From assembly GCF_902686445.1 (NCBI RefSeq), contig NC_062224.1:54683156-54747155 (forward strand): a DNA stretch of 64,000 nucleotides. The letters run 5' to 3'. The notes under the pieces are model-generated. The model saw only the letters and a list, made by a program, of their open reading frames with translations, searched no databases and was not told the origin of the DNA. Each line of letters begins with the position of its first letter. Within the stretch, counting starts at the first letter, position 1. Of the stretch, positions 45,291 through 59,289 are shown in pieces. The position numbers and the translations under genes are program-made. Source of the stretch: Sciurus carolinensis. Lineage: Eukaryota > Chordata > Mammalia > Rodentia > Sciuridae.

Positions 45291-46189
45291 AGTTACCTTA
45301 GAAACACCGGTTGACCACTAGATGTCAGGCTTGTTAAATAGTTAGAAAGGTAGCATACTGTGGCTCCCAGGACTGGGAAAACACTTATTTTTTTTTTTTT
45401 TTCTTTTTTAAGAACAAGTTTTTGGTGACTTTGACAATGTTCCATGAGGGTCACATTTCCACAGGTTGAGAATGTGCCAACACATGGATCAATATTATCT
45501 GAGTGTTTGAGTGTATAATTCTTGCCTGCATAATTTGTCTTGTTTAAAAGATAAAATTTCAAGGACAGATTCAATGGAGCTGATGATGCATGCTTATCCA
45601 TGGATCCAGGTTACATTGAGGAATAAGGAAAACAAAGCAGACCCAAGGAAATCAGATAGTGGCAGGAGGAAGGAGACTTGTAGAGTGGTCTGACAGTGAC
45701 AGTAAGAGGCTGTTTCTAAAAGAAAACAAAGATTATCATAAAAATAAAAACAAGGCACTACATGTTATATCTTATACACCAAGGCTCTTGGAATAAAAGA
45801 CCTGTGCTTTTTTTTTTTTTTTTTCCCCTGTAATTGCCCAGAGACCCTGAAACTGGGCAGTGGACATGTGAGTTTGGAATCATAAAGGAACTGGTTAAAG
45901 AACTGTACGTGTATGACTGCATGACTGATGTGATCCTGCAATATGTTTAATCAGAAAAATGAGAGATTACACTCTCTTTATGTATGAGTTATCAAAATGT
46001 ATAAATGCATTCTATTGTCATGTACAACTAATTAGAAGAAAATTTAAAAATTTTTGAAAAAAGAACCAGCTCCCAGAGGATTGTTAATGTGATGGCCTTT
46101 GCTTAACCACTTTAATACCGACTTCACAAAGTTCTTAAAACGCCTCTGAAAAACAACGACAGAATTAAGTCATTATAGATCTAGGAAAG
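45291..46189. other. Low-complexity and unassigned DNA
   Basis: T-runs at about 45389-45411 and 45808-45826. The 45890-46060 part ('gatgtgatcctgcaatatgt', ending in A-rich sequence) may be the 3' end of a SINE or LINE. No coding region is supported. Confidence 0.35.
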
Positions 46190-46420
46190 AAGAAAAGAAA
46201 GAATTTACCAGGTGCAGTGGCATACACCTATAATCCCAGTGGTTTGGGAAGCTGAGGCAGGAGGATCACAAGTTCAAAGCCAGTCTTAGCAACTTGCTTA
46301 GCCCTAAGCAACTTAGTGAGACCCTGTCTCAAAATAAAAAGTAAGAAGGAGAGGTTAGCTAAGAGGTAAAGTGCCCCCGGGTTCAATCCCTACTACCAAA
46401 AAACAAGAAAAGAGAGAATT
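46190..46420 (+). repeat. B1-ID composite SINE with target duplication
   Basis: Full-length element: B1-like head ('ggtgcagtggcatacaccta'), 'gctgaggcaggaggatcaca', 'agtgagaccctgtctcaaaa', then the ID part ending 'cccgggttcaatccctacta'. It is flanked by a 16-bp duplication with one mismatch at 46190-46205 and 46405-46420. Confidence 0.92.
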
Positions 46421-46779
46421 AGGAAAACAGGGAAACAATGGAAGAGAGACTGCTGGGGCAACAGTAAACCTGCCAAGGCGCACTAGAGGAAGAAAAACCT
46501 GTGTGACAAACTATCCCTAAGGCCTAAAAGTGCACACACCAAAAAAGTAAATAGAGTTGATGAGAAAATTATTCATATTAGTCATTTTCTTTATACATGT
46601 ATATTTTAATAGACATAAATTGAATATATACATTTTAATATATGTAAGTTATATATGTATATTAAACATAAATTTAATATTATTTTTGAATAGTCATACC
46701 CAAACTTATGATCCCTTTTCATGCTGCTACAAAGTTGTAGGTTGAAAGGTAATATTATCCTAATGATTCTGTCTTTGTA

Positions 46780-47310
46780 TGTCACCCTAGTTCTCAAACA
46801 CCAGGGAGTAAGCCTAGGAAGCGCCTTTCAGGTGCTTTGCGGTGCTGGGTTCATTGTCTCCAATCAGCAAAGAATTGAAGAACAGGGCAAAGAGACAGCA
46901 AGCAAGAAGTAGGTTTATTGCAAAAGAGAGAGATAGACTTCTCCAAAGAGAAGGGAGCTCAGAGCTGGGCACCCTGTAGGGGAGTTTTGGACTGTTCTTA
47001 TGGTCTCTGGAATTTCCTCCTTTCCTTATTGCCTTCCCCATCCACGTGCTCCTCACTATTATGATTGGTGCCCCCTCTGTCCATGTATTTCTTTTAGTTT
47101 TTCTAGTGGATCCCCCACTTAGGAGCATGAGAATGGAAGGGTCTATCTAATTGGGTCCTCCACTTGTGTCCACGAGCACTTTTGTCAGACAGGAAGTTGA
47201 CCTCATCAGAAGACCCTCTCCATACTCTTTTGTTCTGGCCCTGGCCCTAATCTTCTCATTCACCATCTTGCCCTGACTACCTAAGCCCTTTTACATCTTC
47301 CTTAACTGTA
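46780..47310 (-). mobile_element. Putative solo LTR (minus strand)
   Basis: On the minus strand the AATAAA region reads 'tttgcaataaacctacttct' (about 46905-46920) followed by a U5-like part ('ctgattggagacaatgaacc'). Upstream sequence (46.92-47.3 kb) is U3-like. Boundaries are uncertain because I could not pair TG...CA ends with a duplication. Confidence 0.5.
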
Positions 47311-47709
47311 TATAGCAGCTATTTAAGATGAAAATTAATGCCTGAAATTAATAAATTAAGTGGTCAAGATCCTACATTTATCTAGTCAGTTCAAGATACT
47401 TTGGGGTATTCATCATTTCCATCTGGAGGAGTGCATTAGAATAGACAAGGGTAGACAAAATAATCCTTACTCCCTCTATATCCCCATTTTCTAGTCAGGA
47501 AACAAATTCCAAGCATGCACACATTCTCCATCTCTCTGTCTTTCTCTCTCTCCCTTCTGATGGCCTGCATTGTCCCTTGAATATGTCTCATTTTCCTAAA
47601 TAAAGCTCTGTGTCTCTGTGTCTCTGACCAACACACGCTGAAATTCTTTTCCCTACTATGTCAAGGACCCTACTTGTCCTGAGTGGAGGTCTTTTTCTCC
47701 AGGAATTCC

Positions 47710-48300
47710 TTGGACCTCTTCAGATGACAGCCAGATGTCAAATTTATCAGAAAAAAAGCTTCAAAGTAGACTATGAATGTGTTCCCAGGACTAAAGAGAG
47801 ATTTAAAAAGTCATTGAAGATCTGATGACAATATTGCATCAAGTAGAGAATATCAACAACAAAAAATCATTAAAAGGAATCAAATGGAAAGTACAGAGTT
47901 GAAAAACACAATAACTGAAAAAACTCAATAGAAGGGTTCAACAGATTTGAACTGACAGAAGACAGAATAATAGACATGGAAATTAGACAAGGTTAAAAAC
48001 AAAGAAAAGAAAGAATGAAGAAAAAATGAAGAGAACCTTAGAATGTGGAACGCATCATAGGAAAAGTATTGAAAGTCAAAGACAAGAAGGAAATCTTTAA
48101 GCAGCAAGAAAAATGACTCCTTCCTTACAAGGGAATCCCACTAAAATTAACAACTGACTTAGCAAAACCAGTGGTAGTCAGAAGGCAGTGTGATAACTAC
48201 TGAGAGCGTCAAAGGAAATGACTATCAACCAAGAATCCTGTATCTAGCAAAACTGTCATTCAAAATGAAGATACTATAAAGACTTACACAGAAAATGACT
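47710..48300 (+). repeat. Old L1 relic (ORF1 region)
   Basis: 'gaacgcatcataggaaaagt' and 'gcagcaagaaaaatgactcc' lead to 'ccaagaatcctgtatctagc' and 'aaaactgtcattcaaaatga', the nucleotide signature of the ORF1 C-terminal motif seen as 'PRILYPAKLTF' in the younger L1. Many stops; a fossil of an older subfamily. Confidence 0.65.
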
Positions 48301-48554
48301 TACACTGAACAATTTGATATTTGCTGACCCATCTTAGAAAATACTCTGATGAGTATTTTTGCCACTGTGCACATGTCAGGAATGACCAGGAAAATACCCT
48401 GAGTCTTGCTTTGTGGGCTACAAACTTGTTGCAAGTTGGGAAATTCACAAATAAGGAATTGTGAATAATGAACATTGACTATCAATAATAATATTAAATG
48501 TAGTGGATTAAATCACCCAGTTAAATGAAATGACTTGCTAAGGTAGCTATAACT

Positions 48555-48555
<1 letters not shown>

Positions 48556-48588
<33 letters not shown>

Positions 48589-48625
48589 GAAGAAGAACAA
48601 AGAGGAGGAAGGGGAAGAAGAAATA
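48556..48625 (+). repeat. Trinucleotide microsatellite (GAT)n-(GAA)n-(GGA)n
   Basis: 'gatgatgatgatgatgatga' continues into 'gaagaagaagaac' and 'gaggaggaaggggaagaaga'. It is a compound purine-rich triplet array. Confidence 0.85.
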
Positions 48626-49685
48626 ATCAAGCAAGCAAATTTCATGAGGTATTAATTGCTTGTCATTTGAATTATTGGTTTTTGATTCATTTAATTAGCT
48701 ACAAAAGACAAGTATTCCTAGATGTTTTGCAACAAAAACCAGATAGGCTTCCCTGAGATGAAATATTACAATGCAGCTCAATAGTGACAGCTGAATACCC
48801 CCAACTTGGGGAAGCAGCAATATCAGCATTTCTACATGTCAGGGGTATAAATGCAGGTCTCTTCCTTCTCCTTTCACCCCCTTCTCCCATTCCCTCCCTT
48901 CCATTTTTTTTCATTTCCTTTTCTTTTACATTTGATTTGCTAAGAACCAATGAAAATAACAAATATCAGGTAAATGAATCAAAAGTTCTTAAACTGATTG
49001 TCCACTTATTCTTGAGTTAACTCTTCTAGTGATATATTGAAATATCAAGTATGCTCTGCTTAGCCAAATCTCTTTTAAAAGTCCTATAGGGGATCTGTTT
49101 TGCCTTTTGGTAGATTAAAAAGTTCCTCTGAAGTGGCCTCAAATGGATGCCAACATGCTAGTTCTTTCCTTGATGCTTGTTGGAAATGGCAAGTAGTTAC
49201 ACTGCTAGATATAACATCTAGCAGTTTTGCAAATGTAAACTTTACATGCACACCATTTCATTCTCCATCTTGGCAATATTCAGGACAGGGACACTTTTGA
49301 GTGAGTCACTGTGGGCTTTTTATTAATTGCTATTACATTTCAATTACAAATTACTATAAGTACTATTTGTTATTTAATAATAAATTATTTATTTTACTAT
49401 TATTAATTTAATTTGAAATGTGTTCTTATTAATCATATACATAATGCACATTAAGTTCTAAGATATTTGACTTATAATTCTCTAATATATGAACTTTAAA
49501 CAGGTATGTATTGCAGTTCAGAAAGAAACTGTACACATTATATACAAGCTTGATGTCTTATATCCCAAAATGATGTTTCAGTGCTGATGTGCTATACATT
49601 TGAGCTATTTAAATAAATTGCAATATTCTTTCCAAGTAACTCTAATAAGATATTACATGTAGAGAATTATTGCTATTTATTTATT
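48626..49685. other. A+T-rich DNA, no gene seen
   Basis: Very A+T-rich at about 49320-49450. No assigned repeats or coding sequence. Confidence 0.35.
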
Positions 49686-49689
49686 TGCC

Positions 49690-50150
49690 ACCTTTTATGT
49701 GTCAACTCGACTGGGTCACAGGGTGCCCAGATATTTTGTCAAACATTATTCAGAGTGTCTGTGGTGGAATTTTTGGTTGAGATTGACATGTGAATGGGTA
49801 GACTGAGTGAAACATGTTGTTTTTCCTAATAGTAGTGAATTTTACCCAGTCAGTTGGAGGCCTGAATGGAAGAAAAAACTGATCCTCCATTGAGCAAGAG
49901 AAAATTCTTGCCTGACTACTTTTGGATAGAGATGTTGGCTTTTTTTCTACCTTCAGATTGCATCTGAAACATAAACTCCTCCTAGGGTCTCAAACCTGTC
50001 AACCTTTGCACTCAGACAGCATTGGCCTTGTTCTCTGGCCTTCTGACATGGAGTAGAACCAACACCATGCTTTCTGGGTCTTCAGCTTATTAATTCACCT
50101 GTTGGATCTATCAACCTTCATCATAACCATGTGAGCCAACTTCTTAAATC

Positions 50151-50155
<5 letters not shown>
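49690..50155 (+). mobile_element. ERVL-type (MLT2-like) LTR
   Basis: 'tatgtgtcaactcgactggg', 'cacagggtgcccagatattt', 'atgtgaatgggtagactgag', 'cagtcagttggaggcctgaa' and 'accatgtgagccaacttctt' are ordered as in MLT2-type LTRs. The usual pyrimidine/TA end has expanded into the adjoining (TA)n run. No internal ERVL sequence adjoins it. Confidence 0.75.

Positions 50156-50195
<40 letters not shown>
50154..50195 (+). repeat. (TA)n microsatellite
   Basis: About 20 consecutive TA units. The 134-codon frame that runs through it is an artefact. Confidence 0.9.
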
Positions 50196-50196
<1 letters not shown>

Positions 50197-50409
50197 TCGT
50201 GCATGCACTTTTTGATTCTGTTTCTTTGCAGAACTCATTCACCATGCTATGACTTTCAATTTTTTCTTAATCTTTTTTTTTTTAAGACTCTACCTCACTT
50301 TTTGTCCTGCAGTCATCATTGCAGTGGACTTCAGGTTGTTATGATCCTAGTGTCAAGACTAAGCTGGATGCTGTTTTCACTAATTATAAATGTAAAAATA
50401 TTGGCAAAA

Positions 50410-50700
50410 TTAATAATCCTGCCTAAAATACCTTATTCTGTACCAAGCACTGTTCTAACTGTATCATGGGTTTTTAATCACTCAGCAATTCTTATCCCCA
50501 TTTTACAGACAATGAAACTGATACACAAAAAGTGAGAAGTTTTTCACTGTATGTCTGGAAGTAATTTCTCACAGCAGAAAATAGAATACATTTGTATTTT
50601 CATATTGTTATTTAACAGACAGGGAACTTGAATCTGCAGACACTTAGAAACTTCACCCAAAGTACTGAAACTGAGTCACAGGATCAGAATTAGAAAGTGG
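50410..50700 (+). repeat. MIR-like SINE relic
   Basis: 'tgtaccaagcactgttctaa', 'ctgtatcatgggtttttaat', 'cccattttacagacaatgaa' and further down 'gaaacttcacccaaagtact' match the MIR order, with the second part displaced. Confidence 0.65.
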
Positions 50701-51084
50701 GTTATCTTCTTACCATAAATCCTGGGCTCTAGACACTTGTTATACTGCTCAAGATGACAAAAATAGAAAGCAGCAGACCCATATTAAAAACTTAAAGTTA
50801 TACACTTCCCTTCCTTACTTTAACTCTCTGACATTTGGGTGCATCTTGTAAACCATATCATGTGTGCTAGCTGCCTGTATATGTGGCCCTTGGCTTCCAC
50901 ACTAGGGCAGAACTGTACAACTGCAGCCTGTCTGCATATGGTGGGAACATGGGCTTTCAAGTCAGGCACATTTGAGTTCCCAGCTTCCACCAGTTGCCAG
51001 TTACGAGGGAGAATTTGCCAAGTAGTTAATAAAACAAATATTTTCTCTGACACTCTAACTTATAATTTTATTCTCTTCTGTTTT

Positions 51085-51860
51085 TTGAAGCATAGAAGTT
51101 TTTAATTTTGATTAAATTCAGTATATTAATTTGCCCTTTTAGTGTCAAATCATATCTCAGAAATTTTTACCTAAATCAAGACCACAAAAATATATTTTTT
51201 ATGTTGAGTTCTTTTTTTAGAGGGTGTGGTAACAGGATTGAACCACGAAGTTTTTAACCACTGAGTCACATACCCAATTCTTTTTTAAATTATTTTTTAA
51301 TTTTGAGAAGTTCTCATTAAGCTACTCAGGATCTTGCCAAGTTACTGAACCTGGTCTCAAATTTGCAGTACTCCTACCTCAGCCTCCTGAGTCATTGGGA
51401 TTACAGGCATGTGCCACTGCACCTGGCCTGGGTTTAGTTCTTGAAGTTTAATTAGCTTTATATTTAGGATTCTCACCCTCTATAAGTTAATTTTTGTGGA
51501 TGGATGGAAGTTTAGGCTTTTGTTTTTGGTTTTTGGATTTTTTTTTTCATATGGATATCTGATTGTTCCAATATCCCTTGCTGAAAACCTATCATTTTTC
51601 CAGTGAAAAACTTTTGCATTTTGCCAAAAACCAGTTGTCAATATATGTGAGTCTATTTCTTCCAAATGACAAACAGGGTATATCTATCTATTAAATTAGG
51701 TCTTTCTTAAATTCCCTCATTTTGTTTGAAATTTTCACAATATAGATCTTTCACACATTTTGTTAAATTTGTACTCATTTTGTATTTTTATGCCATTATC
51801 AGTTGTATTGGGCTTTTCATAAATTTCAATTTCTGATTTTTGCTGTTATGTAGAAACATA
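51085..51860 (-). repeat. Old L1 ORF2 relic, interrupted by a SINE
   Basis: Two blocks, 51085-51206 and 51431-51860, are consecutive parts of an old L1 ORF2 on the minus strand. Landmarks are 'gtcaaatcatatctcagaaa', 'ttaatttttgtggatggatg', 'catatggatatctgattgtt' and 'tttgccaaaaaccagttgtc'. The 51890-52110 stretch ('ttgcaatcattatagttctt', 'ccctggtgaccactaatcta') may be another old LINE fragment. Confidence 0.65.
51207..51430 (-). repeat. B1-ID composite SINE, diverged
   Basis: Reverse complement of the composite: 'aacaggattgaaccacgaag', 'accactgagtcacataccca', 'cctcagcctcctgagtcatt' and 'gggattacaggcatgtgcca'. Short flanks 'gagttctt' and 'tagttctt' may be the duplication. It lies inside the old L1. 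Confidence 0.85.
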
Positions 51861-52558
51861 ATTGAGTTTCGTTACAACTTTAGTATATGATTCACACATC
51901 ATAACTTTTTTTCTCTGAAATATACAACTCACTGTTTTTAATTTAGTCACAGAATTTTGCAATCATTATAGTTCTTTAATTTTAAAACATTTGTGTCATT
52001 ACCCAGAAAATTCTCCATTCCCATCCTGTCTCAAGTCCCTGGTGACCACTAATCTAATTTCTGTCTCTTTCTCTGTTTGCCTATTTTTGATATTTCATTT
52101 TTTGTTTAGTGAAATATTATTGTCATATTTTCCTTTAATTCTTTAAACATGATTTCCTTTAGCTATTGACCATATTTATAATCGCTGATTTAAGTCCTTA
52201 AAGGTTTTGCTTACTAGGTTCAATGTTCAATGTCTGGGCTTCTTCAGGGACAGTTTCTCTTGAATGCTTTTGTTCCCTCTATATGGGACAGACGTTCTGT
52301 CTCTGTGTTTGTCTTTTAAAGTCTCAATCAAAGCTAAGCAATTTAAATAGTATGTGGCAACTCTAAAAATCAGATTTGCACCACTGCTTTCCTCAGAGTT
52401 AATTGTTGTTAGTGTTCTTGTCATTGATTTTGCTGTTTTTTCATGGCTTTCCTGATTAACTCTGTTAAGTCCATCTTCTTCCTCATGGGTAGCCAATAAT
52501 ATCTCTGCTCTGTTAGCTTAATGGTCAGGTTAAAACTGGAAAGAGATTTCCTTAATGC

Positions 52559-52908
52559 TGTGTTAGTCAGCTTTCCATTACTGTGGCAAAATACCTGATC
52601 TAATGGGTAAGGAGGAAAGGTTTATTTGGCTCAGTTTCAGAGTCTTCAGTCCATAATGGGTTGACCCTGCTGCTTTTGGATCTGTGGTGAGGTAGCCAGG
52701 AGCATGTGGGAAGGAAGCTGCTCACCTCATGATAGTTGGAAGTAAAAAGAGAGAGGAAGGGGTGAGGGTTCCAAAAACTCCTTCAAGGGCACACCCCCAG
52801 TGACCCAACTTCCTCCCACTAGTCCCCAGCTCCTAAAGCCCCCACTGACTCCAAGTAGTGCCACAGACTGGAGACCAAGTCTGGAGAACAGTTATCCAAA
52901 CCAGAGCA
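52559..52908 (-). mobile_element. MaLR-type solo LTR with 5-bp target duplication
   Basis: Plus-strand ends are 'tgtgttagtcagctttccat' and 'ttatccaaaccagagca' (TG...CA). It contains 'ggaggaaaggtttatttggc' and 'agctgctcacctcatgatag', the reverse complement of the LTR family at 14.3 kb. 'aatgc' flanks it at 52554-52558 and 52909-52913. It is shorter than its relatives, with a deletion in the middle. Confidence 0.9.
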
Positions 52909-52919
52909 AATGCCTTAAA

Positions 52920-53365
52920 CCAATAATAAGTTTCCAAGACTTTGCTCTCTCTCTCTCTGTGAGTGTATGTGTGTGATATTTTCAGTGCTCCAGCAGATAG
53001 TCTAAAATTTTGCCTTCACTTTTACTTTCTAGTCTCACAGAGGCTTAAGGCCGTGGAAGATGAGTGATTGGGACTTCACATGGTTTTCCTGGGCGTGTGT
53101 CAAGTCCCATAGCTGCATGCGCTCTTCGAGATGCCTAGGAATAAGTCAGAACTTTTAAAGCTTCCCATGGAGATCTCATCTTCATATTTTCATTTTACAC
53201 CTTTTTGTTATTGTTGTTGACTCTTTTAAGCCCTGATTAGCAGCATTCATTTGGCAACTGTGATGTTAGACACTTTTCACTAATAATTTTTAACAAACAC
53301 TGTAGTACTAATTGGACTGTTATTATAGAATAAACTTACAGTCAGGTCAGATAGAGAAACCCTGA
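52920..53365. other. Unassigned DNA
   Basis: A short CT/GT repeat at about 52945-52978. Nothing else recognisable. Confidence 0.35.
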
Positions 53366-53369
53366 AAGA

Positions 53370-53460
53370 CAGGGCACATAGCGTGGTGGTACAGTGCTTC
53401 CTAATAGGTAGGAGGCCTTAAGTTCAATTCTTAGCACCCAAACTAACTAACTAAATAAAG
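53370..53460 (+). repeat. ID-type SINE, diverged
   Basis: 'gcgtggtggtacagtgcttc', 'ctaataggtaggaggcctta' and 'agttcaattcttagcaccca', with a tail of AACT/AAAT units. Confidence 0.7.
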
Positions 53461-53830
53461 ACTTAAAAATGGAGTGCCTTAGAAAGTTCTCTTGAGGTGG
53501 GGCTATGAGAGAGCTATAAACTCATTCCCTCCCATTCAGTTGCTACTAGTTGCTGGCTTTCATTATAATTATGAGATGTTTGGTTTTCAAGGTTACTGTG
53601 GACATGGGGAGAGGGGAACAAGAAAGGGATAAGTCAAAACACAAAAAACTCATTGTTTTTACTAAACTGAGTGGGTTTTCTGAAATGAATGCTCTTCCAA
53701 TTGCTACAAGTCTTTGGTTAGTTTCCAGAATTCTGAAAAAGTTGATTTTGATATTTGCTATTGTGCTTTCATTGTTTTTATGGAGGATCAGGTTTTTGAA
53801 GGTCTTTACCATTCTGGAAGTACTTCCAAT

Positions 53831-55625
<1,795 letters not shown>

Positions 55626-55739
55626 GATATGTATATCTTACATCTTCTTAACCTTGCATAATGACTGTGCTAATTAACATTTCACCAACAGCACCTAAAA
55701 GTTCTCTGTTCTCCACATCCTCATCACTTTTGTGTCTTC

Positions 55740-55848
55740 TTTTTCTTTCTTTCTTTCATTCCCTCTTTTTGTTACTGGATTTGAACTCAGGTCCTGGAAA
55801 CATTCTGGGCAAGTGCTGTACCACTGAGTTACATCACCACCCCTACTT
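55740..55848 (-). repeat. ID-type SINE, diverged
   Basis: T/C-rich run, 'gttactggatttgaactcag', 'gtcctggaaacattctgggc', 'aagtgctgtaccactgagtt' and 'acatcaccacccctac' are a reverse-complement ID element. Confidence 0.78.
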
Positions 55849-55849
55849 T

Positions 55850-56750
55850 TTGTATTTTTAATATTAGCCATTCTAAATGGGATAAGATCCTTGGTTTATA
55901 CCCAAAGGACTTAAAATTAGCATACTATAGTAACACAGCCATATCAATGTTTATAGCAACTCAATTCACAATAACTAGATTGTGGAACCAACCCAGATGC
56001 CCTTCAACAGATGAATGGATAAACTGTGGAATATATACATAATGGAATATTAATCAGTCATAAAGAATAATAATATTATGGCATTTGCAAATAAATGGAT
56101 GGAATTGGAAAATATCATACTAAGTGAAATAAGCCAATCCCCAAAACCCAAAGGCAAAATGTTTTCCCTGATAAGTGGATGATGATATATAATGGGGGTG
56201 GGGGAGTGGGGAGTGAGAGAAGAATGGAGGAACTTTAGATTATGTAGAAGGAAATGGGGGGGTATGAAAAATCATGGAATAAGACAGACATCATTACCCT
56301 ATGTACATGTATGATTACACAAATGGTATGACTCTTTATCCTGTACAACCATAGAAATGAAGTGATGTACCCCATTTGTGTACAATGAATCAAATGCAGT
56401 TTGTGAAAAATAAAAAAATACATGAATAATTTTTTAAAAATGGTGTAAGATAATATCTCATTGTGGTTTTCATTTGCATCTCCCTGATGACATTTTTTTC
56501 ATATTTTCTGACATTTCTATTTGTTCTTCTGAGAATATCTATTCAGATCATTTGCCATTTTTAAACTGGACTTTTTGTTGTTGAGGTTTTTTAATTTCTT
56601 GTTTATTCTGGATATTAGTACTAGTAGCTTTTTTGTGGATTCAGTTGACTCAAAGTATGGACCAATGAATTTCAGCTTTAGAAAGATCTTGTTTATTTCT
56701 CCTTATCCTCTTGGAAAAAGAGCATCAGATTAGGTTAGAAAGCATTTGAT
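55850..56750 (-). repeat. Old L1 ORF2 relic (minus), split by a younger L1
   Basis: The left part is 'agccattctaaatgggataa' (to 55888). The right part continues 'aatatctcattgtggttttc', 'atttgcatctccctgatgac' and 'cttgtttattctggatatta' (56438-56640 or further). These are consecutive in L1 ORF2 3' sequence, so they were one element before the insertion. Confidence 0.8.
55889..56437 (+). mobile_element. 5'-truncated L1 3' end (plus strand), nested
   Basis: ORF2 end ('atacccaaaggacttaaaat', 'tgtggaaccaacccagatgc', 'gaataataatattatggcat'), then the 3' UTR and an A-rich tail with 'gtacaatgaatcaaatgcag'. It is bracketed by 'aaatgggataagat' (55875-55888) and 'aaatggtgtaagat' (56438-56451), 14 bp with two mismatches. 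Confidence 0.87.
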
Positions 56751-56757
56751 TCCTATT

Positions 56758-56795
56758 TGCGTGTATGTATGTGCACACACACACACATACACATT
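56758..56795. repeat. (TG/CA)n microsatellite
   Basis: 'gtgtatgtatgtgcacacac' running into a short CA array; partly self-complementary. Confidence 0.75.
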
Positions 56796-56984
56796 CCTAT
56801 TTCTTTCTAGAACTCTGGAGGAAAGTCTTTTCATGAGACTTCTGTGGGATATTTCTTAAGTTGAACAAAAATCTGCTTATTAAATTTCCTTAACTCAATG
56901 GTGCAATTTTAATCCTTAATGGACAGAATATTAGAGAGTCACATGAAAAAGTTCTAAAAGTTTAATATCCTGGGGAGGAGAGAA

Positions 56985-57475
56985 GAAAAAGGATAATGGT
57001 GAGAGGTTGGATAATGAGCACCTATACAAAGTAAGCTAGAAGCAGGAAGTTATAGTGCTCTAGAGTACAGTGGGGAACTGAAGGTTACTGTAAGCTATTG
57101 TGCATTTTATGAATACCAGGAGCTCAAAGCCTCTAAACACAAAGTAATGACATGAAGATGGAAATGTGAATTACTCCGATTTGATAGGGAAGGTAGACAA
57201 AGATGGAATAGCAAGTAAGAAAACACAGGAGGAGTAAGTTTAATTTTTCTACAACACAATGGAGTGGCTATAGTTTTCAATAACATACTATATATTTTAC
57301 TAAGAACTAAAAGAGAGAAGTTCAAAGAATCCAAATGAAAAAATGATAAGGAGATGGACATGATAATTAGTCTAATTTGATTAGTGCATGCTGATACATG
57401 TGTTGAAATATCACACTATACCCATAAATACAATATGATTTTTGTAAAGTATAAAATAAAATAATAAAATACTGT
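56985..57475 (+). repeat. Old L1 3' UTR relic
   Basis: 'aggataatggtgagaggttg', 'caatggagtggctatagttt', 'tcaataacatactatatatt' and the terminal 'atgtgttgaaatatcacact' with an A/T-rich end match older L1 3' UTRs. It faces opposite to the minus-strand L1 just before it. Confidence 0.68.
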
Positions 57476-58430
57476 AGGGGACTTAGACTCAAAGGGGAAA
57501 AAATGATCTCAGTTGAATGGCATATATTATTTATAAAATTTAAATATTTTATTTTCACTTATTGTAGATATAATATATTTTCACTTAAAAAAATAACCAC
57601 ATTAATAAAACAAAATAGAATCACTATAGCTTTAGAATACATCTTGCCAAATGATTGATTAAATGGCCTTACCTTGTTCCTTTTATTGTTTTGGCTCATT
57701 TATTCTCAAATATTTATGCTACTAGTAAATGTAAAGTCAATTTGAAAAGTTCCACAGTTAATTTTATTGAGATTTTAATATCCCATTGAATTTATAAATT
57801 CATTGGTAAAGAATACATGTATAGTGTTAAGATTTTTTTTCATCATTTATTGTTTTATGCCTTCAACAAAATTTATTATTTTCTTTATGAGGTTCTTCCA
57901 CTTTTGCTAAACTTCACTCTTCTTTGTGATTTTTGAAGCAAATTATATATATATATATATATATCCCATCTTTATATATAGTTATAGTGCATCAATAAAT
58001 TTTTTAAAAAACCTAAAAGAATAAGAAACTTACTCATCTTGCCCAAGTACTGAAGTAAAGTTATTCCTCCTAATTTTCTAAAACAAAATAAATAACAAGC
58101 ATACACAAAAATACCCAACCTATTTGGGTCTCCTTAAAACAATTATCTTTCTTTCCTTTTATTTATTATTTGAAACAATCTTAAATTGTTGCAAGTAAGT
58201 ACAAATAACTTTTTTATTGTTTTTTTTTGACTCATCTGAGAGTAATTTGGTGACATGAAGTCTGACCATCCCCAAATTCTTTAGTATGTGTTTCCCATAA
58301 ACAAGAGCATTTTTCAACATGCAACAATTCAACAGTCAACAATGGGAAATTATCATTGATTCATTACTACAATGTAATCTACAAGCTTTGCCATCTACCC
58401 TTACATATGCTTTATAGCAAAATTTTCAAT
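57476..58430. other. A+T-rich DNA, no gene seen
   Basis: A (TA)n run at about 57943-57963. No other structure. Confidence 0.4.
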
Positions 58431-59285
58431 CCTGAATTACACATCACATTTCATTGTTCTGTTGCTTTGGTTTCCTTCAGTTTGAACAGTTCCTCAGTCT
58501 TGTCTTGAATTTTTTGACCTTGATATGTTCGAAAGTTACAGGTCAGTAACTTGTTTAATGTTCTGCATTTTTGAATTTGGCCCTTTTTGGCCTCTAACAG
58601 AGTGTTTCCAAGCACTGAGCTAGTCACTCTGCCCATTCAGATTCTGCTGTTGCTGGTACTGCGGGCTGCCCGGTTCAAGGGAGCCAGGAAGGGCTAACTT
58701 TCTCTGGCTTTCTGATTCGTATTGCCCCCAGGCAAAATGGTCTCCAGGCCTGAAATTCCCCATGCCAGAGATCCTCTTGATTTGCTAGGCTCCACTTAGA
58801 TCTCACAGTAGGCATCTGCCAGATTCATGTATTGGATTCATGTATTGGATTTGGAGACCCAAACTTGTGGTTCTATGTTCCAGGGTCTGAGTTTGTGTGG
58901 CTGTTGCACGGGCTCCCCATGGACTGTAGGCAGACCATGACTTTCATGCATCAGTTTAACGAGCCAAATATCCTCTGGGTTGACCCAGGGCAGGCTGCCC
59001 CTCCAATCCTGAAATTCCCCACACTAAGACTTTCTGAACACTTTTTTGGTCTTTTCTGTCCTTGTATATTAATTTCGCCTGCTCCCATGAGGAGCTTGGC
59101 TCCAATTCTGTTCCTTATCCTTGTCTGATGTTCCCAAAATTTCCTAGTCTTCAAGGCTGTCTGTCCAATATCAGTGGGCAGTTTATTTCACTCACCTCAC
59201 AGAGAAGTAGTTTTCTCCCTGTTTGTGTCCCAAGTCGCAGAGCTATGAAAAAAGCCACTTTCCACTAACCCACCTTCTTGTCTCC
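58431..59285. other. Unassigned, probably old repeat-derived DNA
   Basis: More G+C than the flanks, with a duplicated 'gattcatgtattg' (about 58822-58847). Could be part of an old L1 5' region or LTR, but I cannot support a family. Overlapping short frames on both strands have no domains. Confidence 0.3.
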
Positions 59286-59289
59286 TAGA

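Noticed and set aside
50131..50535. 134-codon frame starting in a (TA)n run
   Set aside because: The reading frame is created by the microsatellite (alternating Ile-Tyr) and a MIR relic.
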